The notes: generated by a model from the sequence alone, not told the origin. A DNA stretch of 64,000 nt from Demequina capsici (GCF_032102965.1 NZ_CP134880.1:868001-932000), one strand, 5' to 3'. Positions 47,602-57,005 are shown, numbered from the stretch's first letter. Made by a program: numbers and translations.

Positions 47602-48642
47602 TCAGCCCGCGGCGATCGTGGCGTCGAGTGCCATGATCTCGGCGGTGAAACGCGCTCGCAGGGAGGCTTTCGTGTCGTCGTCGCAGAAGGCACCGTCGAT
47701 GCCTGCCAAGGCGATCCTCCTGGCGTCCTCGATCCCCAGGCCGAGCAGGGGGAGCGCCTCGCGGAACTCCCGTCCGACGGACGTGCGGAAGAACGTGGCA
47801 TCGTCGGAGGAGAAGCTCACCGAGAGGCCTGCATCGATCATGCGTCGGATGCGATGCTGCGGGTCGATCGTCCAGCCGGAGCAGATCGTGGTCGACCACG
47901 GCGTGGTCGCGAAGTGGATGCCCGAGTCGCGTGCCTGCGCCGTCAGCTGCGGGTCGTCGACGATCCGGTATCCGTGATCGATCCTGTCCACATGCAGCTC
48001 GTCCATCGCGACGCGGACGCTCTCTGGACTGTCGACGGGTCGTTCGCCTGCGTGCGCGGTCGTGTGCAGGCCGTGGCGGCGGGCCAGTGCGTAGGCGTCC
48101 ACGAAGCGCCCGGGGTCCTCGGTGAGCTCAGGGGTGAGGTCGTCCTGGCCGATGCCTACCACCGGGTCGAGCGGGTTCGCCAGCACGGTCTGGACAAGCT
48201 CCAGGGCGGCGGCTGGCGGCTCCTGCCGGTTGATGGCGACCACGATGCGGAAGTCGACGCCCAGGTCGTCGCGCGCCGCGCTGAGCCCGTCGATGATCGG
48301 GTCGAGCAGCGACCGGTACCCGATCCCCTTGGGTGCGAAGTACTGCGGGTTGACGTAGTACTCCCTGTAGCGCAGGCCGCTGCCGATGACGTCGGCCCGG
48401 ACGCCGTCGTAGGCGACCTTGGCGAGGTCGTCGGACGTGCGGAGCACGTCCGTGGCCGCCCGGAACGCGACCAGGAAGTCGGCGAGGTCGTCGTACGCGA
48501 AGAGCGCGTCGGGGTCGGTGGTGGGCAGCGCGACCCCGTAACGGTCCGCGAGCTGGATGAGTCGTGCGCCAGACATCGTGGACACGAAGTGGCAGTGCAG
48601 CTCGGTCTTCGGGATGAGCCTCAGGTAGTCGTCGTGACGCAT
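47602..48642 (-). CDS. add: Adenosine deaminase
   Basis: The 346-residue enzyme has the metal ligands ELHCHF (HxH, about residues 15-18), TAHAGE (third His plus catalytic Glu), RIDHGYR and FSSDDATFF (Asp pair). It converts adenosine to inosine in purine salvage; adenine-type enzymes are close relatives, and the substrate split cannot be made by eye. GAGGAGC precedes the ATG. The IclR gene lies about 50 bp upstream on the same strand, but the leuCD region further up is unrelated. Confidence 0.88.
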   Translation of the reverse strand: MRHDDYLRLIPKTELHCHFVSTMSGARLIQLADRYGVALPTTDPDALFAYDDLADFLVAFRAATDVLRTSDDLAKVAYDGVRADVIGSGLRYREYYVNPQYFAPKGIGYRSLLDPIIDGLSAARDDLGVDFRIVVAINRQEPPAAALELVQTVLANPLDPVVGIGQDDLTPELTEDPGRFVDAYALARRHGLHTTAHAGERPVDSPESVRVAMDELHVDRIDHGYRIVDDPQLTAQARDSGIHFATTPWSTTICSGWTIDPQHRIRRMIDAGLSVSFSSDDATFFRTSVGREFREALPLLGLGIEDARRIALAGIDGAFCDDDTKASLRARFTAEIMALDATIAAG

Positions 48643-48694
48643 GGTTGCTCCTCTCGGTGGCAGTCAAGCGCGTCGATGTGTCGCCGATGTGTCG

Positions 48695-49414
48695 TCACGA
48701 GGCGGTGCGCCGCACGACCTCGCTCAGCTGCTGTGCCGCCTCGACGACCGCGGTGGAGTGCATCGCGGCCGGGTGCGCGGTCATCCGCTCGGCCGGTCCG
48801 GAGATCGACACTGCGGCGATCACCGTGCCGGAGGTGCCCCAGACGGGTGCGGACACGGAGCTGACGCCTGGTTCTCGCTCGCCGGAGGACTCGGCGTACC
48901 CGCGTTCGCGTACGACGCCGAGGTCGGCGGCGGTGTAGCGGGCGGCCGCGAGCGTGCGGTGCATGCGCTCGGGATCCTGCCATGCGGTGAGGACCTGGGC
49001 GGCGGATCCGGCGGCCATCGTCATGGTGGTGCCGACGGGGATGGAGTCGCGCAGGCCCATCGTGCGGTCGGCTGCGGCGATGCAGATGCGCTGGTCTCCG
49101 TGCGGGCGGTACAGCTGTGAGGATTCGCCCGTGCGGTCGCGGAGGACGGTGAGCACGGGCTGCGCGGCGGCGACCAGGCGGTCCTCCCCGACGGCCGCGG
49201 CGAGCTGAGCGAAGCGTGGTCCGAGGACGAATGCGCCGGAAGGGTCGCGCCCCACGAGGCGATGGTGCTCGAGCGCGAGCAGGAGCCGGTGGGCGGTCGG
49301 ACGGGCCAGATGCGTGGTGGTGACGATCTGGCTCAGGGTGGCGGGGCCCTCCTCAAGTGCGGCAAGCAGCGCTGCCGCCTTGTCAATCACGCCGACGCCG
49401 CTATGATTGTCCAT
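48695..49414 (-). CDS. IclR-family regulator adjacent to leuCD (NdgR/LtbR type)
   Basis: The 239-residue protein has the IclR winged helix (VIDKAAALLAALEEGPATLSQI, TTTHLARPTAHRLLLALEHHRLV) and the C-terminal effector domain (IPVGTTMTMAAGSAAQVL, EREPGVSSVSAPVW). Divergent position to leuCD is the hallmark of LtbR (Corynebacterium) and NdgR (Streptomyces), which control leucine biosynthesis, and sometimes trp genes. I infer the same here. TAGTAT lies exactly six bases before the ATG (leaderless), and a TCTCA-N5-TGAGA palindrome lies in the intergenic region. Confidence 0.88.
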   Translation of the reverse strand: MDNHSGVGVIDKAAALLAALEEGPATLSQIVTTTHLARPTAHRLLLALEHHRLVGRDPSGAFVLGPRFAQLAAAVGEDRLVAAAQPVLTVLRDRTGESSQLYRPHGDQRICIAAADRTMGLRDSIPVGTTMTMAAGSAAQVLTAWQDPERMHRTLAAARYTAADLGVVRERGYAESSGEREPGVSSVSAPVWGTSGTVIAAVSISGPAERMTAHPAAMHSTAVVEAAQQLSEVVRRTAS

Positions 49415-49429
49415 AGAGCGATACTAGCG

Positions 49430-49444
49430 TCTCAAATTGTGAGA
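49430..49444. promoter_or_regulatory. Palindromic operator between IclR gene and leuC
   Basis: TCTCA (49430-49434), five bases, TGAGA (49440-49444) form an inverted repeat inside the 59-bp divergent region. It lies just upstream of the IclR -10 (49421-49426) and upstream of leuC. It is the best candidate site for the IclR protein to control leuCD and itself. Confidence 0.5.
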
Positions 49445-49473
49445 TGTCTAGGCCGGATCACAAGGAGGAGAGC

Positions 49474-50898
49474 ATGGGCACCACCCTTGCCGAGAAGCTG
49501 TGGGACAACCACCTGGTGAAGAAGGGTGAGGACGGCGCGCCCGACCTCATCTACATCGACCTTCACATGTGCCATGAGGTCACCAGCCCCCAGGCCTTCG
49601 AGGGCCTGCGACTGGCGGGCCGCCAGGTGCGTCGCCCGGACCTCACCATCGCGACCGAGGACCACAACACCCCCACGCTCGACATCGACCTCCCCATCGC
49701 GGATCTGACGAGCCGCACCCAGGTCGACAAGCTGCGCGAGAACGCCAAGGAGTTCGGCATCCGCATCCACTCGCTGGGCGACGCCGACCAGGGCATCGTG
49801 CACGTCGTCGGTCCGCAGCTCGGTCTCACCATGCCCGGCATGACCGTCGTCTGCGGAGACTCCCACACGTCGACGCACGGCGCTTTCGGCGCGCTGGCGT
49901 TCGGCATCGGCACGTCCGAGGTGGAGCACGTGCTCGCCACGCAGACCCTCCCGCTGAAGCCGTTCAAGACGATGGCCATCAACGTCAACGGCACGCTCCC
50001 CAAGGGCACGACCGCCAAGGACATCATCCTGGCGATCATCGCGAAGATCGGCACCGGCGGCGGCCAGGGCTATGTGCTCGAGTACCGAGGCGACGCCATC
50101 CGCAACCTCTCCATGGAGGGGCGCATGACGATCTGCAACATGTCCATCGAGGCGGGCGCACGCGCCGGCATCATCGCCCCCGACCAGACGACCTTCGACT
50201 ACGTGCAGGGTCGCCCGCACGCCCCCGAGGGCGCCGACTGGGACGAGGCTGTCGAGTTCTGGAAGACGCTCAAGACCGACGACGACGCGGTATTCGACAC
50301 TGAGGTGGACCTGAACGCGGCCGACCTCGAGCCCTTCATCACCTGGGGCACCAACCCCGGCCAGGGACTGCCGCTCTCCGCCAACGTGCCCAGCCCCGAG
50401 GACTTCGCCGAGGAGTCGGACCGCGAGGCTGCCGCCAACGCGCTCGAGTACATGGGTCTGACCCCCGGCACCCCGTTCCGCGAGATCCCCGTCGACACCG
50501 TGTTCCTCGGCTCGTGCACGAACGGCCGCATCGAGGATCTCCGGGCCGCCGCCGCGATCCTGCAGGGCCGCAAGAAGGCCGACAACGTGCGCCTGCTCGT
50601 CGTCCCCGGGTCCGCCCGCGTTCGCCTGCAGGCCGAGCGCGAGGGGCTCGACAAGATCTTCCTCGACTTCGGCGCGGAGTGGCGCAACGCAGGCTGCTCG
50701 ATGTGCCTGGGCATGAACCCCGACCAGCTCAAGCCGCAGGAGCGCTCGGCCTCCACGTCGAACCGCAACTTCGAGGGACGCCAGGGCAAGGGTGGCCGCA
50801 CCCACCTGGTGTCCCCGCTGGTCGCCGCCGCCACCGCGGTGCGCGGCACCCTGTCCAGCCCCGACGACCTCGAGGACGCCCCTGCGGCGCTCGTGTAA
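49474..50898 (+). CDS. leuC: 3-isopropylmalate dehydratase, large subunit
   Basis: The 474-residue subunit carries the [4Fe-4S] cysteines in FLGSCTNGR and GCSMCLGMN, plus [19 protein letters not shown], an aconitase-family motif. With LeuD it isomerises 2-isopropylmalate to 3-isopropylmalate in leucine synthesis; in other organisms the same complex serves citramalate in isoleucine synthesis, which would fit with cimA in this window. A perfect AAGGAGGAG lies before the ATG; an upstream in-frame ATG at 49444 is rejected. leuD starts 12 bp after the stop. Confidence 0.96.
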   Translation: MGTTLAEKLWDNHLVKKGEDGAPDLIYIDLHMCHEVTSPQAFEGLRLAGRQVRRPDLTIATEDHNTPTLDIDLPIADLTSRTQVDKLRENAKEFGIRIHSLGDADQGIVHVVGPQLGLTMPGMTVVCGDSHTSTHGAFGALAFGIGTSEVEHVLATQTLPLKPFKTMAINVNGTLPKGTTAKDIILAIIAKIGTGGGQGYVLEYRGDAIRNLSMEGRMTICNMSIEAGARAGIIAPDQTTFDYVQGRPHAPEGADWDEAVEFWKTLKTDDDAVFDTEVDLNAADLEPFITWGTNPGQGLPLSANVPSPEDFAEESDREAAANALEYMGLTPGTPFREIPVDTVFLGSCTNGRIEDLRAAAAILQGRKKADNVRLLVVPGSARVRLQAEREGLDKIFLDFGAEWRNAGCSMCLGMNPDQLKPQERSASTSNRNFEGRQGKGGRTHLVSPLVAAATAVRGTLSSPDDLEDAPAALV

Positions 50899-50910
50899 GG
50901 GAGTTCAGCC

Positions 50911-51552
50911 ATGGAGAAGTTCACCACCCACACCGGCGTCGGCGTCCCGTTGCGCCGCTCGAACGTCGACACCGATCAGATCATCCCTGCGGTGTACCTC
51001 AAGCGCATCACGCGCACGGGATTCGAGGACGCGCTCTTCGCCGCCTGGCGCGGTGACGAGTCGTTCATCCTGAACCAGCCCGAGTACGCGAACGGATCCG
51101 TCCTGGTCGCCGGCCCCGACTTCGGCACCGGGTCGTCGCGCGAGCACGCCGTCTGGGCCCTCAAGGACTACGGCTTCAAGGTCGTGCTCGCCTCCCGATT
51201 CGCCGACATCTTCCGCGGCAACTCGGGCAAGCAGGGCCTCGTCACCGGCATCGTCAGCCAGGAGAACGTCGAGCTGCTGTGGAAGGTGCTCGAGACGGAG
51301 CCCGGCAAGGAGATCACCGTCTCCCTCGAGGACCGGACCGTGACCTGCGGCGAGCTGACAGTGCCGTTCGAGATCGATGACTATGTCCGGTGGCGCCTCA
51401 TGGAGGGTCTGGACGACATCGGGCTGACCTTGCGAGACGAGGAGGCGATCACCGCCTTCGAGGGCACCCGTGAGTCGTGGCGCCCCCGCACGCTTCCGGC
51501 GAAGACCCTCCCCAAGGAGGAGATCGTCGCGGCGCGTCCCGTCGACGCCTGA
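50911..51552 (+). CDS. leuD: 3-isopropylmalate dehydratase, small subunit
   Basis: The 213-residue swivelling-domain subunit has [15 protein letters not shown] near the N-terminus and [22 protein letters not shown], the SSREH motif that binds substrate. It forms the isopropylmalate isomerase with LeuC. It is 12 bp after leuC in the same operon and is followed by a strong terminator. Confidence 0.96.
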   Translation: MEKFTTHTGVGVPLRRSNVDTDQIIPAVYLKRITRTGFEDALFAAWRGDESFILNQPEYANGSVLVAGPDFGTGSSREHAVWALKDYGFKVVLASRFADIFRGNSGKQGLVTGIVSQENVELLWKVLETEPGKEITVSLEDRTVTCGELTVPFEIDDYVRWRLMEGLDDIGLTLRDEEAITAFEGTRESWRPRTLPAKTLPKEEIVAARPVDA

Positions 51553-51568
51553 CCTCCGTCCGCACGAC

Positions 51569-51605
51569 ACGGCCGCGGCATCCCGCCAGGGGTGACCGCG
51601 GCCGT
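51569..51605 (+). terminator. Terminator after leuCD
   Basis: ACGGCCGCGG (51569-51578) pairs perfectly with CCGCGGCCGT (51596-51605), and the loop contains a further CATCCC/GGGGTG stem with one G-U pair. No T-run is present, but the stem is very stable. Confidence 0.75.
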
Positions 51606-51675
51606 CGCGCGTCCAAGCCAGAGCGCGGACGCGCCGGCCCTGGCTCCGGGACTGCGCCCGCAATAAGGTACGGGT

Positions 51676-52290
51676 GTGGACTCTGAGGCGGTGGTGACGC
51701 GACGTCGTGGCGCCGCGCTCGAACGGGCGATCCTCGACGCTGCCTGGGATGTGCTCACCGAGTCCGGCTACGACGCGTTCACGCTCGAGGCAGTCGCGCA
51801 TCGCGCGGGCACCAGCCGCACGGTCCTCGCGCGCCGCTGGAGCGATCGTGCGGAGCTCAGGACTGCCGCCCTGCGGCGGCGGGGGCACCTCGATCCCATC
51901 GAGCCGCTCGACACGGGCTCCCTGCGAGACGACGTGCTCGTGCTGCTCGGCGACGCCTCCCTGCACCTGGATCGTTACATCGCGCTGCTCTACACCTCGG
52001 CGGCGGGAGAGGGCGCGCTGCGCGACGCCGTGCCGGCGCGGTTGCGTGACGTGTTCCTGTCCGATGCCGCGGCTCGCATGGAGGACGCCTGGTTTCGCGC
52101 CATCGATCGGGGCGAGGCGCCGCAGGGCTCCGTCGATCCGTGGCTGCTGGCGCTTCCGTTCGACCTGTTCAGCGCAGAGGTGCTCATGACGAGGACCGCG
52201 CCCGGAGCCTTGCGCCTGGCGTGGATCGTGGATGAGGTGTTCATGCCTCTGGTGCGCGGTCGGCTCGCGTCCGTCGGGGATGCGCGATGA
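51676..52290 (+). CDS. TetR-family regulator
   Basis: The 204-residue protein has an N-terminal TetR helix-turn-helix (ERAILDAAWDVLTESGYDAF, LEAVAHRAGTSRTVLARRW) and a C-terminal all-helical ligand domain with no recognisable signature. GTG at 51676 is chosen because TAAGGT (51664-51669) lies six bases before it (leaderless). The P-loop kinase gene overlaps its stop by four bases, so the two are coupled; a metabolite of that kinase could be the ligand. Confidence 0.85.
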   Translation: MDSEAVVTRRRGAALERAILDAAWDVLTESGYDAFTLEAVAHRAGTSRTVLARRWSDRAELRTAALRRRGHLDPIEPLDTGSLRDDVLVLLGDASLHLDRYIALLYTSAAGEGALRDAVPARLRDVFLSDAAARMEDAWFRAIDRGEAPQGSVDPWLLALPFDLFSAEVLMTRTAPGALRLAWIVDEVFMPLVRGRLASVGDAR

Positions 52291-52961
52291 CCGAGCAGAC
52301 GCCTCCGCCGGTGTCCGACCTTGCGCGAGCCCTTGCCGCCCAGCTGGTGCAGGAGGCCGACGCGTCGGCCGGGACCCGTGTGGTCGGCATCGCCGGGGGA
52401 CCCGGGTCGGGCAAGTCGACGCTCGCGGCCGCGGTCGTGACGACGATCCGCGACCGCAGGCCAGAGCTGGCGCCGGCGCTCGTGCCCATGGACGGCTTCC
52501 ACCTGTCGCAGGCAGAGCTCGAACGCAGGCACCTGGCCGACCGGAAGGGAGCCCCGGAGACGTTCGCTCCGGAGGCGCTCGCCGCCGTGCTCGACGAGGT
52601 GCATGCGCCGCGATCCGTGCCTGTGCCCGTGCCCGACTACGACCGGCTCCTGCACGAGCCGGTCCACGGCCGCCTCGCCGTGCCTCCCGAGACGCGCATC
52701 GTCGTGGTCGAGGGCAACTGGCTCGGGCTCGACGCGTCGCCATGGCTTCGTGTCCGGGAGCGGCTCGACCTGCTCCTGTTCCTCGACGTGCCGTGGGAGG
52801 TGTGCCGCGAGCGGCTCATTGAACGACGCGTGGCCACGGGACGCGTGCGGGCGGCGGCGCAGGCGTGGGTGGACGCCGTCGATGCGGAGAACTACTGGCT
52901 GGCGCACGACTCCTCGCGCCGCGCGGACCGGGTGCTGACGCCGGGCAACGATCGACGATGA
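52287..52961 (+). CDS. P-loop nucleoside/sugar kinase family protein
   Basis: The 224-residue kinase has Walker A GIAGGPGSGKST (about residues 35-46), PMDGFHLSQAELERR, PDYDRLLHEPV and VVEGNWLG, typical of the PanK/uridine-kinase-like family that includes FrcK-type fructose kinases and various nucleoside kinases. The substrate is undefined. ATG overlaps the TetR stop (ATGA). It converges with the PfkB gene 38 bp away. Confidence 0.82.
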   Translation: MTEQTPPPVSDLARALAAQLVQEADASAGTRVVGIAGGPGSGKSTLAAAVVTTIRDRRPELAPALVPMDGFHLSQAELERRHLADRKGAPETFAPEALAAVLDEVHAPRSVPVPVPDYDRLLHEPVHGRLAVPPETRIVVVEGNWLGLDASPWLRVRERLDLLLFLDVPWEVCRERLIERRVATGRVRAAAQAWVDAVDAENYWLAHDSSRRADRVLTPGNDRR

Positions 52962-52998
52962 TCGCGGCCGGGCCGCGTGGACTGCGCTCGGGCCCGGC

Positions 52999-53907
52999 TC
53001 AGCGCTCGTGCGGCAGGGGCCTCTCGAGCCAGGAGCGCGTGCCGAACGCGCCCAGGGAGGCGCCGGCCACCGCCGAGGCCCACGCGATGTCGTCGGGGAT
53101 GCGCTCGTCGTCGAGTCCCAGCTCGGCGACACGGTGCGCGAACGCGCCGTGGAAGAAGTCTCCTGCTCCCAGGGTGTCCGCCACCGGTACCGTCGCGATC
53201 TCGACCTCCCCGGCTGAGACGGGCGTCCGGTAGAGCACCGCATCCGAGCCGCGGGTGATGATCACGCAGCGCACGCCCCGGGAGAGCAGCGCGTCGATGA
53301 CCGCGTCGGAGCCTCCCTCCGTGCCAGGCGGCGCGAAGTCGTCCGACACCACGGCGACGTCCACCACGGCGAGGACCTCGTCGGAGTAGGCCTTCCAGCT
53401 TCCGGCGTCGAGGATCACCGGCACCCCGCGCATGCGCGCCGCCCGAGCGAGCGGCAGGCTCAGGTGCCGGTGGTAGCCGTCGATCAGCACGGCGTCCACG
53501 GCGGCGAGCAGCGTGTCCGCGTCCAGCCCGTCGGGCGTCGGACGCTCGGCCATGGCGGATCCGGTCGGTGAGACCACCGCGCGGTCGCCGCTCGATCTCG
53601 TGACCATGATCGCGGCCGTGGGCGGTGGGCCGTCGCCGTCCGCCTCCGCCACGTGCACCTCCACGCCGTGTGCGACGAGATCGGCGACCACCTGGTTCGC
53701 CAGCGGATGCCGCGGAAGAGCCGTCACGAAGATCGCGGCTGAGCCGCATCGAGCCGAGGCGACGGCCGCGTTGGCGGCCGGCCCGCCCGCCGCGACAAGG
53801 AAGTCCAGCGCGCCGACCTTCTCGTTCGGTCGGGGGAGCCTGTCCACCAGCTGCACGACGTCGAGCGTCGCGAGACCGGCCAGCAGGACGCGAGGAGGCG
53901 TGGTCAC
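52999..53907 (-). CDS. PfkB-family carbohydrate kinase
   Basis: The 302-residue protein has PfkB signatures: GGPAANAAVASARCG at the N-terminus and DTLGAGDFFHGAFAHRV, with the catalytic Asp in GAGD, at the C-terminus. Substrate may be a sugar or nucleoside, not resolvable by eye. The start is GTG with TAGAGT exactly six bases before it on the minus strand. It lies 10 bp downstream of the ROK gene on the same strand, but has its own predicted promoter. Confidence 0.87.
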   Translation of the reverse strand: MTTPPRVLLAGLATLDVVQLVDRLPRPNEKVGALDFLVAAGGPAANAAVASARCGSAAIFVTALPRHPLANQVVADLVAHGVEVHVAEADGDGPPPTAAIMVTRSSGDRAVVSPTGSAMAERPTPDGLDADTLLAAVDAVLIDGYHRHLSLPLARAARMRGVPVILDAGSWKAYSDEVLAVVDVAVVSDDFAPPGTEGGSDAVIDALLSRGVRCVIITRGSDAVLYRTPVSAGEVEIATVPVADTLGAGDFFHGAFAHRVAELGLDDERIPDDIAWASAVAGASLGAFGTRSWLERPLPHER

Positions 53908-53916
53908 AGGCTCACT

Positions 53917-55194
53917 CTAGAGCGGGGTCGCGCCGGGGAGGTCCTGGATCCCCGGGCCTGTCGGCAGCAGACCTGTGCGCACGGGTGCAGCGAGCAGCTC
54001 CTGCTGCCGCAGCAGCACGGCTCCGGTGGCGGCGGCGAGGTCGCCGAGCCGGGCGGGAAGGAACGCGTCGCGTCCCTGGACGTCACCGAGACCGACGAAG
54101 CCGCGGAGTGCGTCGTCCATCTGCGCGATGTCATCGACGAGGTCGCCGAGCATGCCTCCGAGCACCACGACCTCAGGCTCATAGGACAGGATCAGGTTGG
54201 CGAGCATGAGGCGGATCCACTGGATCGCCTCGGTCACAGTCCGGACGGCCGCCGGCTCGCCGGCGCGGGCGTGTGCGACGAGCGCGTCCATCGCGGCGTG
54301 GAGCCCCTCGGACTCGCGTACCGCACCGAGCCCGGCGCGAGCGACGAGGATCTCCGGGTCGGCGATCGTGACGAGGCAGCCTCGCCGCCCGCAGTCGCAC
54401 AGCTCCCCGTCGCGTTGGACGATGAGGTGGCCGGGAGGCAGGGCGGTGCCGTGGCCCCCGCGGAACAGCCGTCCGTCGGTGACGACGCCGGCGCCGTATC
54501 CGGTGCGCGACCTCACGTACAGCATGTGCTGCAGGTCTGCGAGTCCGGGGTCGCGGCGCAGCGTCATGTACTCGGCGTAGGCGGCGAGCTGGGCGTCTCC
54601 GTGCATGGAGGCGCCTCCGCGGAACTGCGGCGCGCGCTCGATCACCTGTGCCAGGAACGGCTCGTCGGTCCAGCCCAGGTCGAGCGCATACAGGACCTTG
54701 CTTCCGTCCTTGCTCACCAGGCCCGGCACGACGACGTCGAGCGAGAACGGCTCGATGTGCTGCTCGGTCAGCGCCGCCGTGCAGCCCGACACCGCGTCCG
54801 CAAGGAGAGCGGCGATGGACGGCGCGTCACCGATCGGGGTGTGCACGCGGCGTGTCCGCTGCCAGAGCCGGCGCCCTGCCAGGTCGTGCGCCAGCACGGT
54901 GATCTCGTCGACCTCGACCTGCGCGGCGACCAGGCCGATGCGCGATCCGTCGAGCTCGAGCAGCTCGAGCGGTCGGCCCACGGTGGGTGCGGCGTGCTCG
55001 GCGGCGGCGCGGACGAGCCCCGCCTCGAGCAGAGCGGCGACGAGGCCGGTCACCGCGCTGCGCGCCAGCCCCGTGTCGAGCGCGATCGCGGTGCGTGCCG
55101 CAGGGCCGCGGTGGGCGAGCCGTGCGAGCACCAGTCCCAGGTTGTGGTCGCGCACGTCGACGCTGGTGAGGTGGGTCCGGTCCGCGGCGGCCAT
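53917..55194 (-). CDS. ROK-family transcriptional regulator (NagC/XylR type)
   Basis: The 425-residue protein has an N-terminal winged helix (about 10-75: LARLAHRGPAARTAIALDTGL, then LARSAVTGLVAALLEAGLV) followed by a ROK sugar-binding domain with DVVVPG, GHLIV and the zinc site CDCGRRGC (about 264). It probably represses a sugar gene, and a partial palindrome lies upstream. TAGCCT is exactly six bases before the ATG (leaderless). It is divergent from the small ORF and carboxylesterase. Confidence 0.88.
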   Translation of the reverse strand: MAAADRTHLTSVDVRDHNLGLVLARLAHRGPAARTAIALDTGLARSAVTGLVAALLEAGLVRAAAEHAAPTVGRPLELLELDGSRIGLVAAQVEVDEITVLAHDLAGRRLWQRTRRVHTPIGDAPSIAALLADAVSGCTAALTEQHIEPFSLDVVVPGLVSKDGSKVLYALDLGWTDEPFLAQVIERAPQFRGGASMHGDAQLAAYAEYMTLRRDPGLADLQHMLYVRSRTGYGAGVVTDGRLFRGGHGTALPPGHLIVQRDGELCDCGRRGCLVTIADPEILVARAGLGAVRESEGLHAAMDALVAHARAGEPAAVRTVTEAIQWIRLMLANLILSYEPEVVVLGGMLGDLVDDIAQMDDALRGFVGLGDVQGRDAFLPARLGDLAAATGAVLLRQQELLAAPVRTGLLPTGPGIQDLPGATPL

Positions 55195-55265
55195 GGCGTC
55201 AGGCTAACGGGTCGCACGGGCGCCGCGCCGCACCCCGGCGAGGCCGCGTCGTCCGGCGGCGACGA

Positions 55266-55288
55266 ATTAGTTCATGGGTTGAAGAAAT
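55266..55288. promoter_or_regulatory. Possible ROK operator
   Basis: ATTAGTTCA (55266-55274), five bases, TGAAGAAAT (55280-55288) form an imperfect inverted repeat (7 of 9 arms pair), and the AT-rich block is exceptional in this GC-rich sequence. It lies 72-94 bp upstream of the ROK start and before the strong SD of the small ORF at 55355. TTGACT at 55303-55308 could be a -35 for that transcript. Confidence 0.4.
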
Positions 55289-55354
55289 GCGGCGAGCCGT
55301 GCTTGACTGGCTGGCGCGGGCGACGACGCCCGGCGACGTCTTCAAGGAGGAAGC

Positions 55355-55438
55355 GTGATCATGACACTGAGTGCGGTCCGAGCGGTCTCGCCGTACGGCG
55401 GGGCATCACGCCCCCTGACGCAGGGAACGGCGAGGTGA
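55355..55438 (+). CDS. Short ORF (25-27 aa) coupled to the carboxylesterase gene
   Basis: AAGGAGGA, the best SD in this region, precedes GTG (55355) and ATG (55361). The frame runs 25 codons from the ATG (MTLSAVRAVSPYGGASRPLT at the start) to a TGA that overlaps the GTG of the esterase gene (GTGA at 55435-55438). It may be a leader peptide that couples translation, or the beginning of a lost gene of a ROK-controlled operon fused to the esterase region. No domain is recognisable. Confidence 0.35.
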   Translation: MIMTLSAVRAVSPYGGASRPLTQGTAR

Positions 55439-56952
55439 CGACGGTGGACGAGCGAGAGACGCCGCCCGTCGTCCTCACGCCGTACGGCGCGGTCCAAGGC
55501 GAGTGGAGAGGAGCGTCCGCGGCATTCCGAGGGATCCCGTTCGCCGCCGCCCCCGTCGGGGACCTCAGGTACGCCGCCCCGGCCGCTCCCGCACCATGGG
55601 ACGGCGTCAGAGACGCCACCGCACCAGGGCCGACGCCCCAACGGCGTCCCTTCGGTCCCGTCACCACGATCCCGGAGCCGTCCTTCCCGGGGGACTCGAC
55701 CCTCAACGTCAACGTGTTCACGCCCGCCCCCGGCGACGATGCGGCGCAGCTGCCGGTGCTGGTCTGGATCCACGGCGGCGGATTCTTCGCAGGGTCTCCC
55801 TCGAGCCCTTGGTACGACGGCCGAGCGTTCAACCGGGACGGCGTCGTCACGGTGTCGATCTCGTACCGGCTCGGATTCGACGGCTTCGGATTCATCGATG
55901 GGGCACCGCTCAATCGCGGCATGCTCGACATGGTGGCGGCGCTCGAATGGGTGCGCGACTCCATCGGCGCCTTCGGAGGCGACCCGGACAGGGTCACGAT
56001 CGCGGGCCAGTCGGCCGGCGGCGGAGCGGTGCTCGCGCTGCTGTCGATGCCCAGCGCCGCGGGGCTGTTCCACGGCGCCATCTCCGCCGCGGGAGCACTC
56101 AGCTCGATCGACGTGCCGACTGCACGGCGAGTGTCCGAGGCGATGGCACGCGCGGCAGGAGTCGACGGCTCGCTCGAGTCGTGGCGCTCGCTCAGCGAGG
56201 ACGCGGTGCTGGACGTGCAGCTCGCGCTCGACGTGAGATCCGTGCTGCCGACGCCGTCCGGACTCGACGGGGCCGTCCAGGCGATCTTCAAGGAGGGCCA
56301 GGCGGTCATGCCCCTCGCCTTCGGGCCGATCATCGACGGAAGCACGTTGCTGCCCTTCGCCGACGCCGTCGCCGCAGCGGGACCCGACGGCGTGCCGGCC
56401 ATCCTGTCGACCAACGCGCACGAGTTCACCTTCCCGTCGGAGGGTCCGCCCTTCGGGGCGCTCGAGGAGGCGTTCGTCGCGGCCGGGCTCGCCACCGAGG
56501 ACGCCGCGCCGCTGCTGCGGGAGATCTCGCTGATCGGGCAGGAGGCCATCAACGGCCAGCTCGTCACGGAGGGCCTGTTCCGGGTGCCGCTCGCCCGGCA
56601 GGTCGCCGCGCGCACTGCGGCAGGAGCCGGCGGCCGCACCTGGCTGATCGACTTCCGCGACCGTTCGCCGGTGACAGGCTTCGCCAACCACTGCCACGAG
56701 CTGCCCTACGCATGGGACCTGCTGGATGCCGACGGCGTGACGCAGGTGCTGGGAGACCGCCCCTCGGCCGAGCTCGCACGCGGGCTCCACGCAGCGTGGC
56801 TGGGCCTCATCGTCGAAGGACGGTGCGCATGGGCTCCCGTCGCCGACGCACCGGCGGGGGCGCTGGTAGCGAACGGCGACGAGCTGCGCTACGCGCCTGA
56901 CTCGTACGCGTTCGAGACGGCCGTGGCCCACGCCGGTCGGCTGGAGCCGTAG
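55435..56952 (+). CDS. Type-B carboxylesterase
   Basis: The 505-residue alpha/beta hydrolase has the family signatures: YGAVQGEW, AFRGIPFAAAPVGDLRY, WIHGGGFFAG (oxyanion hole), GQSAGGGAVLALLSM with the catalytic Ser (about residue 194), Glu in NAHEFTF, and His in NHCHELPYAWD. It hydrolyses carboxyl esters, substrate unknown. No signal peptide is present. A longer frame upstream exists but has no homology, so the GTG at 55435 is preferred; it overlaps the stop of a 25-codon ORF with a strong SD. A strong terminator follows. Confidence 0.9.
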   Translation: MTTVDERETPPVVLTPYGAVQGEWRGASAAFRGIPFAAAPVGDLRYAAPAAPAPWDGVRDATAPGPTPQRRPFGPVTTIPEPSFPGDSTLNVNVFTPAPGDDAAQLPVLVWIHGGGFFAGSPSSPWYDGRAFNRDGVVTVSISYRLGFDGFGFIDGAPLNRGMLDMVAALEWVRDSIGAFGGDPDRVTIAGQSAGGGAVLALLSMPSAAGLFHGAISAAGALSSIDVPTARRVSEAMARAAGVDGSLESWRSLSEDAVLDVQLALDVRSVLPTPSGLDGAVQAIFKEGQAVMPLAFGPIIDGSTLLPFADAVAAAGPDGVPAILSTNAHEFTFPSEGPPFGALEEAFVAAGLATEDAAPLLREISLIGQEAINGQLVTEGLFRVPLARQVAARTAAGAGGRTWLIDFRDRSPVTGFANHCHELPYAWDLLDADGVTQVLGDRPSAELARGLHAAWLGLIVEGRCAWAPVADAPAGALVANGDELRYAPDSYAFETAVAHAGRLEP

Positions 56953-56959
56953 CCGTCCC

Positions 56960-57005
56960 GGCGCTCGAGGGCACGACCGGCGCGGCGGCCGCGCCCTCGA
57001 GCGCC
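56960..57005 (+). terminator. Terminator after carboxylesterase gene
   Basis: GGCGCTCGAGGGC (56960-56972) pairs perfectly over 13 bp with GCCCTCGAGCGCC (56993-57005) around a 20-nt GC-rich loop. Confidence 0.8.

Noticed and set aside
54271..56952. An 893-codon frame that would fuse extra sequence to the carboxylesterase.
   Set aside because: The first 388 codons are antisense to the ROK gene and intergenic DNA, with no homology; the esterase similarity begins at the GTG at 55435.
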